Shown: positions 7,130-15,837, counted from the stretch's first letter. The stretch is DNA of 21,083 bases from Xanthomonas cassavae CFBP 4642 (GCF_000454545.1 NZ_CM002139.1:2458822-2479904), one strand, 5' to 3'. Made by a program: numbers and translations. Notes: generated from the letters alone by a model not told the origin.

Positions 7130-8256
7130 GCAGTCTCTCCCAGCACGTTTTCCCGATACCAGAGATGCTGCTGCACCAGATGCGCTTCGTAGTCACCATG
7201 CATGAACGAATTGGAATAGGGGCCAAGTCCCTGCTGTAGGCGTTCCAGTACTAGCGTGTCTTCGGCGATAACGGTTCGTTCGCCGCGAATCAGCGTACTC
7301 AGCAGCGCGGTAAAGTCGGTGCTCGCGCTCTTGCGACGGGCGGTCATCATCCACAGGTGGTAGTTAGTCACGCCTGGAGACACCGGTTCGTATTGCTGCA
7401 ACAGGAAGTGCTCACCGCGGACGCTGCAGAAGTTGACGTTCGGATAGATGAACCAGTTGTAATAGATATGATCAGCGCCATAGGTGTCGCACAGCGCGTT
7501 GAACCACGATACATAAGGTTGCAGGGGCGCTTTCGTCGGGTAGCTGAGCGTGCTCAGTGCTGGCGCCTGGCCATGTTGAATCAATTGCTTCACGATCGAT
7601 GGCGCATCTGTGGCAGTGCCTGTCGATTTGACCTGTGTCGTCAGGGCGGGCAGGAAGGTCTTCGGATGCACGAATGGGACATGGTTGTAGTCCTTCACGT
7701 TCTCCATATTGAGCTTCCAGTTGTAGTGAACCCGATGCTGGCTATGGATCACCTGCGTGTCCAGGTGCGAGGACGCTTCGCGCAACTGCTGCAGGAAAGG
7801 AGCGGTGAACTGCGTCTCCAGTGGCAACGGTTGCTCAGCCAGGTTGACGAACAACAACCCGCCAACTTCCTCCAGCGCCAACTTGCGCAGGCAGATGCCC
7901 GCACGTTCGTGCTCATCGAAGCGATAGAGCTCGGCGTTGGGCATGGCACGCAGCTCGCCTTCCGGGCCAAACGACCAGGCGTGGTAGGGGCAGACGAGCG
8001 GGCGCTGGCCGACATCGCTGATCTGGATCGCAGACAACCGGTGCGGACATTGGTTAACGAAGGCGCGCACACCTGCGCTGGTTCGCTGCACCAGCACCGG
8101 GATACCTGCGATCGTGCGGGTGAAGAATTGATTGCGCTCGCGCACCATCGTGCTGAAACCAACAAAGTTCCATAGCTGTCCGAACAGGCGCTCGCGTTCC
8201 AACGCGAAGGTCTTTTCGCTGGTGTAGTGCCGCGCGTCCAGCACGTGGCGCGTCAT
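7126..8256 (-). CDS. Rieske non-haem iron oxygenase, alpha-subunit type
   Basis: The 376-residue protein starts at ATG 8256 (MTRHVLDARHY). A longer frame to 8367 would overlap the upstream gene by 74 bases and adds an unconserved-looking Arg-rich stretch. The Rieske [2Fe-2S] ligands are CPH near residues 70-72 and CPYH near 89-92. The mononuclear iron site has NWKLNMENVKDYNHVPFVH with His near 192 and 197 and the bridging Asp near 189. The family hydroxylates or demethylates small molecules, using electrons from a separate reductase. No reductase gene lies in the window. Its place between two sugar acyltransferases suggests oxidation of the glycan or its acyl group, as CMP-sialic acid hydroxylase does. 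The substrate is not known. Confidence 0.88.
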   Translation of the reverse strand: MTRHVLDARHYTSEKTFALERERLFGQLWNFVGFSTMVRERNQFFTRTIAGIPVLVQRTSAGVRAFVNQCPHRLSAIQISDVGQRPLVCPYHAWSFGPEGELRAMPNAELYRFDEHERAGICLRKLALEEVGGLLFVNLAEQPLPLETQFTAPFLQQLREASSHLDTQVIHSQHRVHYNWKLNMENVKDYNHVPFVHPKTFLPALTTQVKSTGTATDAPSIVKQLIQHGQAPALSTLSYPTKAPLQPYVSWFNALCDTYGADHIYYNWFIYPNVNFCSVRGEHFLLQQYEPVSPGVTNYHLWMMTARRKSASTDFTALLSTLIRGERTVIAEDTLVLERLQQGLGPYSNSFMHGDYEAHLVQQHLWYRENVLGETA

Positions 8257-8293
8257 CGCCCGCACCGGCGCGGGCAGTCTGGCGTCCTCATGC

Positions 8294-8941
8294 TCATGAG
8301 CTGGAGACCGGTTTGTTGAAGATCGCGCGTGCCGGGTTGCCGACCACAGTCTGGCCCGGCGCGACATCGTGAAACACTACAGCTCCCATGCCCACCACCG
8401 ATCGTTCGCCGATGGTGATGCCTCGTGCTATCAGGGCTCCGGAATTGATCACCGCGCCATGGCCGACGGTGACGTGGCCGGCGAGCACGCAGCGAGGTGC
8501 GATGTGTGCGTAATCGCCGACCACCACGTCGTGGCCCAGCAACACTTCCTGGTCGATGAAGGCATAGCTGCCGATGCGACAATCGACGCCACAGTTCACG
8601 TCATAGCCGAAATAAGTCGGCCCGTACACGGTGCGTGTGCCGAGGCTGCAGCGGGTGCGGATCGAGACGAACTCGGCTCCCGCTGCCACCAGTGGTGTGA
8701 CCTGACGTTCGCGTGAAAGCGGGTCGCCGATCGCGGCAACGAACAATTGATCCGCACGCGGAGCGAACTCGGCCGGGTGGCCCAGCCAGGGGTAGTACAG
8801 CGCGGCTGGCACAGTGTCTCGGCCACGCTCGTCCAAGAAGCCGGCAATGACCCACTCGATGCCATGGCTATAGTCCACCTGCAGTTGCGCCAAAACTTGG
8901 CGTCCCAATCCGCCGGCTCCGAGGATGACGATCTGCTTCAT
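8294..8941 (-). CDS. NeuD/PglD-family sugar acyltransferase
   Basis: The 215-residue protein starts MKQIVILGAGGLGRQVLAQL, the Rossmann-like nucleotide-sugar-binding module of the NeuD family. It continues with a left-handed beta-helix from about residue 95 (GPTYFGYDVNCGVDCRIGSYAFIDQ and on) that includes the conserved His-containing segment VLLGHDVVVGDYAHIAPRC. It ends with the usual VVGNPARAI tail. The length and domain order are those of complete NeuD/PglD acetyltransferases, which N-acetylate 4-amino sugars or O-acetylate sialic acids. Nine bases separate it from the reductase stop. It is the better candidate for N-acylation of the amino sugar made by the aminotransferase at 11088-12197. 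The acyl donor is unknown. Confidence 0.88.
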   Translation of the reverse strand: MKQIVILGAGGLGRQVLAQLQVDYSHGIEWVIAGFLDERGRDTVPAALYYPWLGHPAEFAPRADQLFVAAIGDPLSRERQVTPLVAAGAEFVSIRTRCSLGTRTVYGPTYFGYDVNCGVDCRIGSYAFIDQEVLLGHDVVVGDYAHIAPRCVLAGHVTVGHGAVINSGALIARGITIGERSVVGMGAVVFHDVAPGQTVVGNPARAIFNKPVSSS

Positions 8942-8950
8942 GTGTGCTCC

Positions 8951-9718
8951 TCAGCTGATTGTCAGGCCGCCGTCCATCACCAGGCTGGTGCCGGTGATCC
9001 AGCGGCTGGCACCGGACAGCAGAAAGATGGCGGCGTTGGCTACGTCGTCGGGTTGCCCGAAACCAAGCGGATAACTGCTGCGTTCGGTCTCCAGCGAGCC
9101 CACCACCTGGGCAGTGGCGTCTAGCAACGGGGTATCGACCAGCGCCGGCGACAGGCAGTTGACGCGGATGTGCCGCTTGACTACTTCCATCGCCAGGCAG
9201 CGCGCGTAGGCGATCAACGCGGCCTTGGAGGCAGAATAGGCACCCACGCCTGCCACGCCGATATGCGCCGCGATCGATGCGATGAACACGATGGCGCCAT
9301 CGGCGGCGATCAGGTTGCGTTTGAGCAGACCCTGGGTCAGCAGAATTGGCGCGTCGACGTTGGTCGCCTGGACCTCGCGTAGGTGAGCCTCACCGACCAT
9401 CCGTGCTGGACATAGCCGCGAGATGCCGGCGCTATGAACCACGCCATGCAGCGGCGCCGAAAGCGAGTCGACGAGCGAAGCGCGCTCAGTGGGCACTGTC
9501 AGGTCGGCACGCAGCGCCTGGTGCGGCCGCTCGCTGATGGCCCGGAGATCAGCCAGGGTGGCGTCCAGGCGTTGCGGATCGCGTCCATTGACGATCAACT
9601 CGCCGCCCATGCGTGCGCAGCCCAGGGCGATCGCGCGGCCCAGCCCTGAACTGGCGCCGCTGACCAGGATGCGCTTATCGGCAAGGCTGAAGGGATTGAA
9701 GGATAGGGAGTCGTTCAC
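8951..9718 (-). CDS. Short-chain dehydrogenase/reductase (FabG-like)
   Basis: The 255-residue protein starts at GTG 9718 (MNDSLSFNPF). The cofactor loop is SGASSGLG at about residues 20-27. The NxAG equivalent is HSAG, and the catalytic residues are Ser near 148, Tyr161 and Lys165 in YSASK. The C-terminus ITGTSLVMDGGLTIS is typical of classical SDRs. In this operon, after an ACP and a KAS III, the simplest role is NAD(P)H reduction of a 3-ketoacyl group to a 3-hydroxyacyl group on the carrier protein. Reduction of a keto-sugar is the alternative. It lies 34 bases downstream of the KAS III stop. Confidence 0.87.
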   Translation of the reverse strand: MNDSLSFNPFSLADKRILVSGASSGLGRAIALGCARMGGELIVNGRDPQRLDATLADLRAISERPHQALRADLTVPTERASLVDSLSAPLHGVVHSAGISRLCPARMVGEAHLREVQATNVDAPILLTQGLLKRNLIAADGAIVFIASIAAHIGVAGVGAYSASKAALIAYARCLAMEVVKRHIRVNCLSPALVDTPLLDATAQVVGSLETERSSYPLGFGQPDDVANAAIFLLSGASRWITGTSLVMDGGLTIS

Positions 9719-9752
9719 GGGATCTCTTTTTCTGCAGCGGCGACCGGCGAGC

Positions 9753-10793
9753 TCAGGATTCGATCAAATCAGGAAACACTGCGCCGTCGATATCCACCAG
9801 GCACGTGCCCCACGACAAGCCAATGCCGAAGCCGCACAGCAGCACGCGCTTGGGCCCGGCTTCCAGTTCCTTGTTGATCCGCGCGGTCATCGTGACCGGC
9901 AGCGAGGCGCCGCTGGTGTTGCCGAAGTCGCGCAGCGTCGAAGGCACTTTTTCCGCCGGCAGGCCGAGCTTCTTGCGAATGGTCTCGTTGATCATGCGGT
10001 TGGCCTGGTGGAACACGAAGTAATCCACCTCCTCCTTGGACACGCCGGTGTAGTCGAGCAGTTTCTGTACCGCCGGCGGCACCCGCTGGGTGGAGAAGCT
10101 CAGCACTGCCACGCCGTCCAGGATCAGGTCCACACCGCGCCGCCAGGGACCATCGGGCCCTTCGCGGAAGGGCATCAGGTGCTGCATTGCGACCGGTTCG
10201 CGGTGGCCGCCGACCGGCAGGATGATCGCCCTGTAGCCGCTGCCATCGCTGTTGAGGTCGAAATGCATCGGCGGCGCGTCGGCGCTGAATTCCAGCGCAG
10301 TGGCGGTGCCGGAGTCGGAGAAGATCGGGTCTTCCAGGTTGGCGCTGCGGTCGCCCACCAGCAGCAGGCCCTTCTTGACGCCGCCGGCGGCGATCATCGA
10401 GCCGAGCAGGTTGATGCCGAACGGGTAGGCCGAGCAGCCCAGGTTGACGTCGAAGGCCACCGTGGCGTGCGACAGGCCCAGCCGGTCCTGCAGGATGATG
10501 GCGGTGGCCGGAATCGGGTAATCCGGCGATTGGGTCACCACGATCAGCGCATCGATCTCCTCGCGCTTCCACTGCAGTTTTTCCAGCAGCACTTCGGTTG
10601 CATCGAACGCCAGGTCCGAAAAGCATTGCCATTCGCTCGCCATGCGCCGGGTCTCGATACCGACGTTGCGCACCAAACGCTCGCGTTCTGAGCGAATCTG
10701 CGGCCGGCAATCGGTGAGGTTGGACACGACCCGCTTCGGCACGCAGGTCGCCATGCCGGCAAAGCGGACGTTGTGCAGCGTGGAGGTCGGCAT
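9753..10793 (-). CDS. 3-oxoacyl-ACP synthase III (FabH-like)
   Basis: The 346-residue protein begins at ATG 10793 (MPTSTLHNVRFAG). A longer frame exists but overlaps the ACP gene and reads as Arg/His-rich out-of-frame sequence. The thiolase-fold catalytic triad is visible as Cys120 in VNLGCSAYPFG, His262 in FHQANR and Asn292 in FGNTSGASLP. KAS III enzymes condense acyl-CoA with malonyl-ACP to give a 3-ketoacyl-ACP. Five bases separate it from the ACP stop, so the two are very likely partners. Within this island it probably makes a short acyl group for a sugar rather than a membrane fatty acid. That role is inferred from context. Confidence 0.92.
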   Translation of the reverse strand: MPTSTLHNVRFAGMATCVPKRVVSNLTDCRPQIRSERERLVRNVGIETRRMASEWQCFSDLAFDATEVLLEKLQWKREEIDALIVVTQSPDYPIPATAIILQDRLGLSHATVAFDVNLGCSAYPFGINLLGSMIAAGGVKKGLLLVGDRSANLEDPIFSDSGTATALEFSADAPPMHFDLNSDGSGYRAIILPVGGHREPVAMQHLMPFREGPDGPWRRGVDLILDGVAVLSFSTQRVPPAVQKLLDYTGVSKEEVDYFVFHQANRMINETIRKKLGLPAEKVPSTLRDFGNTSGASLPVTMTARINKELEAGPKRVLLCGFGIGLSWGTCLVDIDGAVFPDLIES

Positions 10794-10798
10794 GGTGC

Positions 10799-11023
10799 TT
10801 ACGCCTCGGTCAGTTTGTAGAGATCGCCCACGGTGGTGGCGGCAGTGAGATCTTCGCCGGTGATGGTCTTGCCGTACTCCATGTCGAACATGACGATCAC
10901 GCCCAGCGCGGCCAGCGAATCCCACTCCGGCAATTCCAGCAGCACGGTGTCCAGCGTCACCTCCACCGGCTCCTGGAAGTCGGTGGCGGAAAGGAAGTTC
11001 TCGATAAACGTTGCCTGGGTCAT
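10799..11023 (-). CDS. Acyl carrier protein
   Basis: The 74-residue protein starts at ATG 11023 (MTQATFIENFL). It is small and acidic with the phosphopantetheine site at Ser36 in EWDSLAAL, the standard DSL motif. It ends in TTVGDLYKLTEA as in other ACPs. It would carry the growing acyl group for the adjacent KAS III and reductase. It is separate from the housekeeping ACP, as expected for a specialised pathway. The frame is open further upstream to 11110, but that extension overlaps the aminotransferase gene and has no matching sequence. Confidence 0.92.
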   Translation of the reverse strand: MTQATFIENFLSATDFQEPVEVTLDTVLLELPEWDSLAALGVIVMFDMEYGKTITGEDLTAATTVGDLYKLTEA

Positions 11024-11087
11024 GCGATCTCGCCTGGTTGCCTGTTGAAGAGATGGGAGTCTGGAATGCAGGTGCAGCGTGTTGCGA

Positions 11088-12197
11088 TCATGCTGCCTGT
11101 TGACCGGCAATCAGATCGGCAATGGTATCGACCTGGTCGCGGGTCAGGCCGGGAAAGATCGGTAGGCACAATACTTGGGCGGCCACCGAGCGCGCCACCG
11201 GCAGCCACGCCGGCGCCGACGAGGGCAGGGCGCGATACATCGGGAAGTCGCTGATCAATGGATAGAAGTAACGTCGTACCAGGATGCCGTGCTCGCGCAT
11301 CAATTGGTATAGCGCATCGCGCGCCAGCGGGTAGTCGTCCTGCACCAGGATCGGAAAGTACGCATAGTTGGGCGTGGAGTGATCGAGCCGCGCAACGCAA
11401 TGGATGCCGCGAATGTCGCTCAATCGTTGCCGGTACTGCGCATCGATGGTGCTGCGTTGCGCAATGGCCTCGTCGATGTGCTTGAGCTGCAAGAGACCGA
11501 ACGCTGCGCTGATCTCGTTCATCTTGCCGTTGATGCCGGGCGCCACCACCGTGGTCTCGTCGACGAAACCGAAGTTCTTCAGATGCCCGATACGTTGATA
11601 GGTCTTTTCGTCGGGGCACACGATTGCGCCGCCTTCGAAGGTGTTGAACACCTTGGTTGCATGAAAGCTCAACACGCTCAGGTCGCCGTGGCGCAGGATC
11701 GAGCCGCCGTCATCGCGCACCCCGAAGGCGTGTGCGGCGTCGTATATCACCTTGAGGTTGTAGATGTCGGCGATGCGGGTGATGGCGCTGGTGTCGCAGG
11801 CGGTGCCATAGCAATGCACCGGCATGATCGCGGTGGTCTGCGGGGTGATGGCCGCTTCGATCTTGGACGGGTCCATGTTGAGCGTTACCGGGTCGATGTC
11901 CACGAACACCGGGGTAATGCTCTTCCACAGCAACGAATGTGCGGTGGCCACGAACGAGTAGGGCGTGGTGATCACCTCGCCGGTGATGCGCAGCGCCTGC
12001 AAGGCAGTGATCAGGGCGGTGGTGCCGTTGGTCAGCAGTGCCAGGTGCGGGACGCCCAGGTAGGCGCACAGCGCCTGCTCCAATGCCCGATGCATCTCGC
12101 CACCGTTGCTGACGATGCGGCTGCTCCAGATCCGTTCCAGATAGGGCAGGAACTCTTCCAGCGGCGGCAGCAGCGGACTGGTGACGGGGATGGGCAT
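11088..12197 (-). CDS. DegT/DnrJ/EryC1-family sugar aminotransferase
   Basis: The 369-residue protein begins at ATG 12197 (MPIPVTSPLLPPLEEF), the usual start for this family. An ATG at 12275 is too close to the candidate promoter to be likely. The PLP-binding lysine is Lys182 in SFHATKVFNTFEGGA, and the PLP-nitrogen Asp is in YDAAHAFG near residue 153. These enzymes transaminate 3- or 4-keto-6-deoxy nucleotide sugars. VioA-type members make dTDP-viosamine (4-amino-4,6-dideoxyglucose), the sugar of Pseudomonas syringae flagellin glycans. The exact position aminated cannot be read from sequence. It is the first gene of the glycan operon, next to fleQ. Confidence 0.9.
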   Translation of the reverse strand: MPIPVTSPLLPPLEEFLPYLERIWSSRIVSNGGEMHRALEQALCAYLGVPHLALLTNGTTALITALQALRITGEVITTPYSFVATAHSLLWKSITPVFVDIDPVTLNMDPSKIEAAITPQTTAIMPVHCYGTACDTSAITRIADIYNLKVIYDAAHAFGVRDDGGSILRHGDLSVLSFHATKVFNTFEGGAIVCPDEKTYQRIGHLKNFGFVDETTVVAPGINGKMNEISAAFGLLQLKHIDEAIAQRSTIDAQYRQRLSDIRGIHCVARLDHSTPNYAYFPILVQDDYPLARDALYQLMREHGILVRRYFYPLISDFPMYRALPSSAPAWLPVARSVAAQVLCLPIFPGLTRDQVDTIADLIAGQQAA

Positions 12198-12270
12198 CAA
12201 TGCCTCGCTGGTGCGGGTGGATGTCGGGATTCCGCCGCAGCCGATGGCCGCGGGCAGTGTACCCGGAGGA

Positions 12271-12286
12271 AGCAAGCGCTATGCCG
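12271..12286 (-). promoter_or_regulatory. Candidate sigma-54 promoter of the glycan operon
   Basis: Read on the minus strand, the sequence is CGGCATAGCGCTTGCT. It keeps the GG-N10-GC spacing and the TTGCT of the consensus TGGCAC-N5-TTGCW, with mismatches at the first and sixth positions of the -24 element. It lies about 75 bases upstream of the aminotransferase start in the 119-base gap after fleQ. RpoN and FleQ are both encoded just upstream, so the glycan operon may be co-regulated with the flagellum. No experimental support is available here. Confidence 0.5.
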
Positions 12287-12316
12287 GCGAGCGGAACCTC
12301 ACGTGCGTCGGCACGC

Positions 12317-13801
12317 TCAGTTCGCCAACTCGGTCTGTTCGCGGTCGATGCCGTACTTGCGCAGCTTCTCGACCAGGGTGGTGCGGCGCAGGCCTAGCAG
12401 CTGCGCCGCGTGGGCGACCACGCCCTGGGTACGTTCCAGCGCCTCGTTGATCAGCGCCAGTTCGATGTTGGCCATGTGCCCACGCAGGTCGATACCGTCG
12501 TCGGGCAGGCTGGCTGCCGAGGCCGGCTCGGCATCGGTGGGTTTGGGCTGCAGCGTCACCACATTGCTGGGTAGCGCTGTGGCGTCGGTGGGCGCGGCGA
12601 CCAACGCCGGCTCCGGCGGCAACTCGACCGGAATGGACGAGGCAAAATCACCGCGATAGCGCGCCGGCAGATCCTGCACGCGCACCAGTCCACCGGGATG
12701 CAGCACCGCCAGGCGCTCCACCAGGTTGGTCAGCTCGCGCACATTGCCGGGCCAGTCGTAGCTGCGCAGTGCCTGCAAGGCTTCGTCGGCAAAGCGCACT
12801 TCGCCGCGGCCGGTGCGTGCCAGCTGGCCGGCGATGGTCTGCACCAGCATGGCCAGATCGTCAACGCGCTCGCGCAGTGCGGGCATTTCGATGGGGAACA
12901 CGTTGAGACGGTAGAACAGGTCCTCGCGGAACTGCCCGTCGCTGATGCGCGCTTCCAGGTTGCGGTGGGTGGCGGCGATCACGCGCACGTTGCAGCGGAT
13001 GGTCTGGCCACCGCCCACACGCTCGAAACTGCGCTCCTGCAGGACGCGCAGCAACTTGACCTGCATTGGCAGGCTCATGTCGCCGATCTCGTCCAGCAGC
13101 AGGGTGCCGCCTTCGGCCATTTCGAAGCGGCCCTTGCGCGCACTCAGGGCGCCGGTGAAGGCGCCTTTCTCGTGGCCGAAGAGTTCGCTTTCCAGCAGGT
13201 CCGGCGGAATCGCGCCGCAATTGATCGCCACAAACGGGCCATCGCGGCGCGGCGAATGTTGATGGATGGCACGCGCCACCACTTCCTTGCCGGTGCCGGA
13301 TTCGCCCAGGACCAGCACGGTGGTGTCGAATGCGGCCACCTGGTCGATCAGGCGACGCAGCCGCGTCACCGCTTCGCTGTTGCCGGTCGGGCCGGTGTCC
13401 TGCTGTACGCCCGCCTGGTGCTCGGCATCCAGCCGCTTGAGGCTGGCACGGCGCAGCAGCGCTTCCAGCTGCGCATGCCGCAGGGGAGTGTCCAGCGCCC
13501 AGACGTTGGCCTCGTGCAGGCCATGCGATTGCGCAAACTCGCTCGGGCTGCCTTCCATCAGCAGCACGGGGGGAGGCAGCTTGGCGTCGGCCAGCCAGTC
13601 GAAGAATTTGTCTGCCTGCGCGGCGTCCTGCGCCGAGCCCACCATCACCGCCATCCATTCGTCGTGGCGATGACGGCCAGGGTTGATGTCGGCGCCGTCG
13701 GTGACCCAGCGGGGATTGAAGTCCATGAATTCGAGCAGCGAGACGGTGCGCTCGGCGCGCACGGCGTCGCTGTCGATCAACAGAATGCGTGACTCACTCA
13801 T
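12317..13801 (-). CDS. fleQ: Sigma-54-dependent flagellar regulator FleQ
   Basis: The 494-residue protein has three parts. Residues 1-125 form a receiver-like FleQ domain ([20 protein letters not shown]) in which the usual phosphoacceptor position is occupied by a VMVGS segment, so it is probably not phosphorylated. The central AAA+ domain has Walker A GESGTGKE at 166-173 and the sigma-54-contacting GAFTGA at 213-218. The C-terminal Fis-type helix-turn-helix is seen in [21 protein letters not shown]. FleQ activates flagellar promoters with RpoN and binds cyclic di-GMP in Pseudomonas and Xanthomonas. It overlaps the end of the CheY-like gene by eight bases, so the two are co-translated. Confidence 0.95.
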   Translation of the reverse strand: MSESRILLIDSDAVRAERTVSLLEFMDFNPRWVTDGADINPGRHRHDEWMAVMVGSAQDAAQADKFFDWLADAKLPPPVLLMEGSPSEFAQSHGLHEANVWALDTPLRHAQLEALLRRASLKRLDAEHQAGVQQDTGPTGNSEAVTRLRRLIDQVAAFDTTVLVLGESGTGKEVVARAIHQHSPRRDGPFVAINCGAIPPDLLESELFGHEKGAFTGALSARKGRFEMAEGGTLLLDEIGDMSLPMQVKLLRVLQERSFERVGGGQTIRCNVRVIAATHRNLEARISDGQFREDLFYRLNVFPIEMPALRERVDDLAMLVQTIAGQLARTGRGEVRFADEALQALRSYDWPGNVRELTNLVERLAVLHPGGLVRVQDLPARYRGDFASSIPVELPPEPALVAAPTDATALPSNVVTLQPKPTDAEPASAASLPDDGIDLRGHMANIELALINEALERTQGVVAHAAQLLGLRRTTLVEKLRKYGIDREQTELAN

Positions 13802-14177
13802 TCCTGGCTCCTTCCGTCAGGCCCTCCAGGATTGGCATGACTTCCTGGATATAGGACAGCTTGCTGACAAAATTGTCAGCACCCGCGCGAAGAGCGTGTT
13901 CACGATGCTCGGCATCGTCGAAGTGGCTCGCAATCACAATATACGGCGGATCGTCCTGCGTCTTGATCAGACGCGTTGCCTGCAGGCCGCCCATCTCCGG
14001 CATGGCCAGGTCCATCAGCACGACATTGGGGCGCAGCGACTCAGAGCGCTCGATCGCTTCCAGTCCGTTGGCGGCACTGCCCACGATGTTGAGCCACTCC
14101 ACCTTGCGAAAATGACGCATCGCAGCGTTGATGAAGCCCTCGTGGTCGTCGACCAGCAGCACGGTGAGTTTGCTCAT
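13794..14177 (-). CDS. CheY-like single-domain response regulator
   Basis: The 127-residue protein is a lone receiver domain. It has the acidic pair in LLVDDHEG (residues 10-11), the phosphoacceptor Asp56 in VVLMDLAMP, and the conserved Lys in FVSKLSY. There is no output domain, so it would act by protein contact. The gene lies eight bases after rpoN and overlaps fleQ, placing it in an rpoN-receiver-fleQ operon. Its partner kinase is not in the window. It may tune sigma-54 or FleQ activity; that is inference from position. Confidence 0.9.
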   Translation of the reverse strand: MSKLTVLLVDDHEGFINAAMRHFRKVEWLNIVGSAANGLEAIERSESLRPNVVLMDLAMPEMGGLQATRLIKTQDDPPYIVIASHFDDAEHREHALRAGADNFVSKLSYIQEVMPILEGLTEGARNE

Positions 14178-14185
14178 AGTAGTCC

Positions 14186-15589
14186 TTATCCCGCTCGCGC
14201 GAGCAGCGGTTTGGTGGTGCGGCGGCGCTCGCGGGCCGGGGCGATATCCAGTTGTTCGCGGTACTTGGCCACGGTCCGGCGCGCAATATTAACGCCCTGA
14301 CGCGACAGCAGGCCGGCAATGGCTTCGTCGGCCAGCGGCCGGCCGGCCGGCTCGCTCTCGATCAGGCGGCGCACCATGGCCTTGACCGCCTGGCCGGAGA
14401 CGCTGGCGCCTTCCAGGCGCACCGCGAAGAAGTGCTTGAGTTCGAAGGTGCCGCGCGGAGTCTGCAGGTACTTGCCGGTGGTGATGCGCGAAATCGTCGA
14501 TTCGTGCATGCCGATCTCGTCGGCGATTTCCTTCAGGGTCAATGGCGCCATGGCTTCCTCGCCGCGGGCCAGGAAGGCGGCCTGGCGCTCGACGATGGCA
14601 CGGGTGGCGCGCAGCAGGGTTTCGTAGCGCATCGACAGGCCACGGGTCAGCCAGCGGGCTTCCTGCAGCATGTCGCGCAGCGGCTGGGCCGCGTCACCGG
14701 CATCGGCCAGCGCGCGTTCGTGCACCGGGTTGATGCTGACCCGATGGGTGGTGGCCGGGTTCAGCGCCACGCGCCAGCTTCCGTCGGCATGCCAGGCGAG
14801 CACGTCCGGGATCACGCTGGCATTGCTTTCCTGCAGCAGGTCGTCGCCGGGGCGTGGTTGCAGCGACAGGATCAGCCGCACCGCCTCGCGCGCATCGTCC
14901 ACTTCGGCGTCGTGCGCGCGCGCCAGCAGTGCGTAGTCGTGGCTGGCCAGCAGGTCCAGATCGCCGGCCAGGATGCGCGCGGCGAGGTGGCGGGCCGGCA
15001 CGCGGCCGGGCAGGGCGCTCAGCTGCGCCTGCAGGCACTCGCGCAGGTCGCAGGCGGCCAGGCCGGCGGGGTCGCCGTGCAGCAGGCGCTGGCGGACCGC
15101 TTCGACGGCCTGCGCAGTCATCCCCAACCGCGTGGCGCCAAGCTGCTGCAGCGTGGGCAGTGCGTCGGCCAGGTAGCCGGCGTCGTCGGTGTGCTCCAGC
15201 CAGAACGCAGCGGCCCCCAACGCCGCCTCGTCCAGGTCCAGCGCCAGTTCGCGCAGGATGCGCACGTGCGGGTCGGTGGATTCGCCGGCTGCCACGCGCT
15301 GCATGCGGTCGTCGTCGCCCTCGTTCCAACTGCTGCTCTGCACGTCCCACATCGTGCTTTCCGGCAGCTCGTCGAACGCGGCGACATCGGTGGCGCCATC
15401 GTCGTTGGTGGCCGCCTCGTCCCCGTGATCGGCCAGCTCTTCCAACTCCAGCAACGGATTGGTTTCCAGCGCGCGACGAATTTCCAACTCCAACTGCATG
15501 CCGTCCAGTTGCAACAGACGGATCGACTGCAGCAGCTGTGGGGTGAGGTGCAGTTGCTGGCCAAGCTGGGCGGAAATAGTCGTCTTCAT
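14186..15589 (-). CDS. rpoN: RNA polymerase sigma-54 factor RpoN
   Basis: The 467-residue protein starts at ATG 15589 (MKTTISAQLGQQLHLTPQ). Region I is Gln/Leu-rich (LLQSIRLLQLDGMQLELEI), followed by an acidic region II (residues about 50-100). The core-binding and DNA-binding domains follow, with DEIGMHESTISRITTGKYLQTPRG and the RpoN box ARRTVAKYRE near residue 440. Xanthomonas carries two rpoN paralogues, and the flagellar-cluster copy is usually called rpoN2. It is needed for transcription of the early flagellar genes together with FleQ. The gene is intact. Confidence 0.96.
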   Translation of the reverse strand: MKTTISAQLGQQLHLTPQLLQSIRLLQLDGMQLELEIRRALETNPLLELEELADHGDEAATNDDGATDVAAFDELPESTMWDVQSSSWNEGDDDRMQRVAAGESTDPHVRILRELALDLDEAALGAAAFWLEHTDDAGYLADALPTLQQLGATRLGMTAQAVEAVRQRLLHGDPAGLAACDLRECLQAQLSALPGRVPARHLAARILAGDLDLLASHDYALLARAHDAEVDDAREAVRLILSLQPRPGDDLLQESNASVIPDVLAWHADGSWRVALNPATTHRVSINPVHERALADAGDAAQPLRDMLQEARWLTRGLSMRYETLLRATRAIVERQAAFLARGEEAMAPLTLKEIADEIGMHESTISRITTGKYLQTPRGTFELKHFFAVRLEGASVSGQAVKAMVRRLIESEPAGRPLADEAIAGLLSRQGVNIARRTVAKYREQLDIAPARERRRTTKPLLARAG

Positions 15590-15747
15590 AGAAGCGCTTC
15601 CGAAGGGCACTGCACGCAGCAGCGATGGAACGCATCTTGCAGGACAAAGCGACGGGTTTCTAATCGGGGAGTTGGGTGAGGTGGCTCGTGATTTTCCCGA
15701 CAGCGTGTGGGGAATCCCCTGACGTTTTTGGCGAACTGAAGCGTGCC

Positions 15748-15763
15748 TGACGGAATCCCGTCA
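15748..15763. promoter_or_regulatory. Short inverted repeat upstream of rpoN
   Basis: TGACGG-AATC-CCGTCA forms a perfect six-base stem with a four-base loop in the gap between the response regulator stop and rpoN. On the plus strand it is followed by CTGTTTT, but no plus-strand gene ends here. It could be an operator, or part of a weak terminator for the regulator gene at 15838-16470. The function is unknown. Confidence 0.3.
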
Positions 15764-15837
15764 CTGTTTTAGGCCGACGTGGCCCGAATGCACCTTTCAC
15801 CATCCTGACAGCCGGGCAAACAGCCTGCGGGAGTTGC

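Noticed and set aside
9489..10691. Plus-strand 400-codon open frame
   Set aside because: It is antisense to the SDR and KAS III genes, has Arg/Gln/His-rich composition typical of shadow frames in high-GC DNA, and has no motif.
14252..15679. Plus-strand 475-codon open frame opposite rpoN
   Set aside because: The minus strand encodes unmistakable RpoN; the plus frame is a GC-driven shadow without domains.
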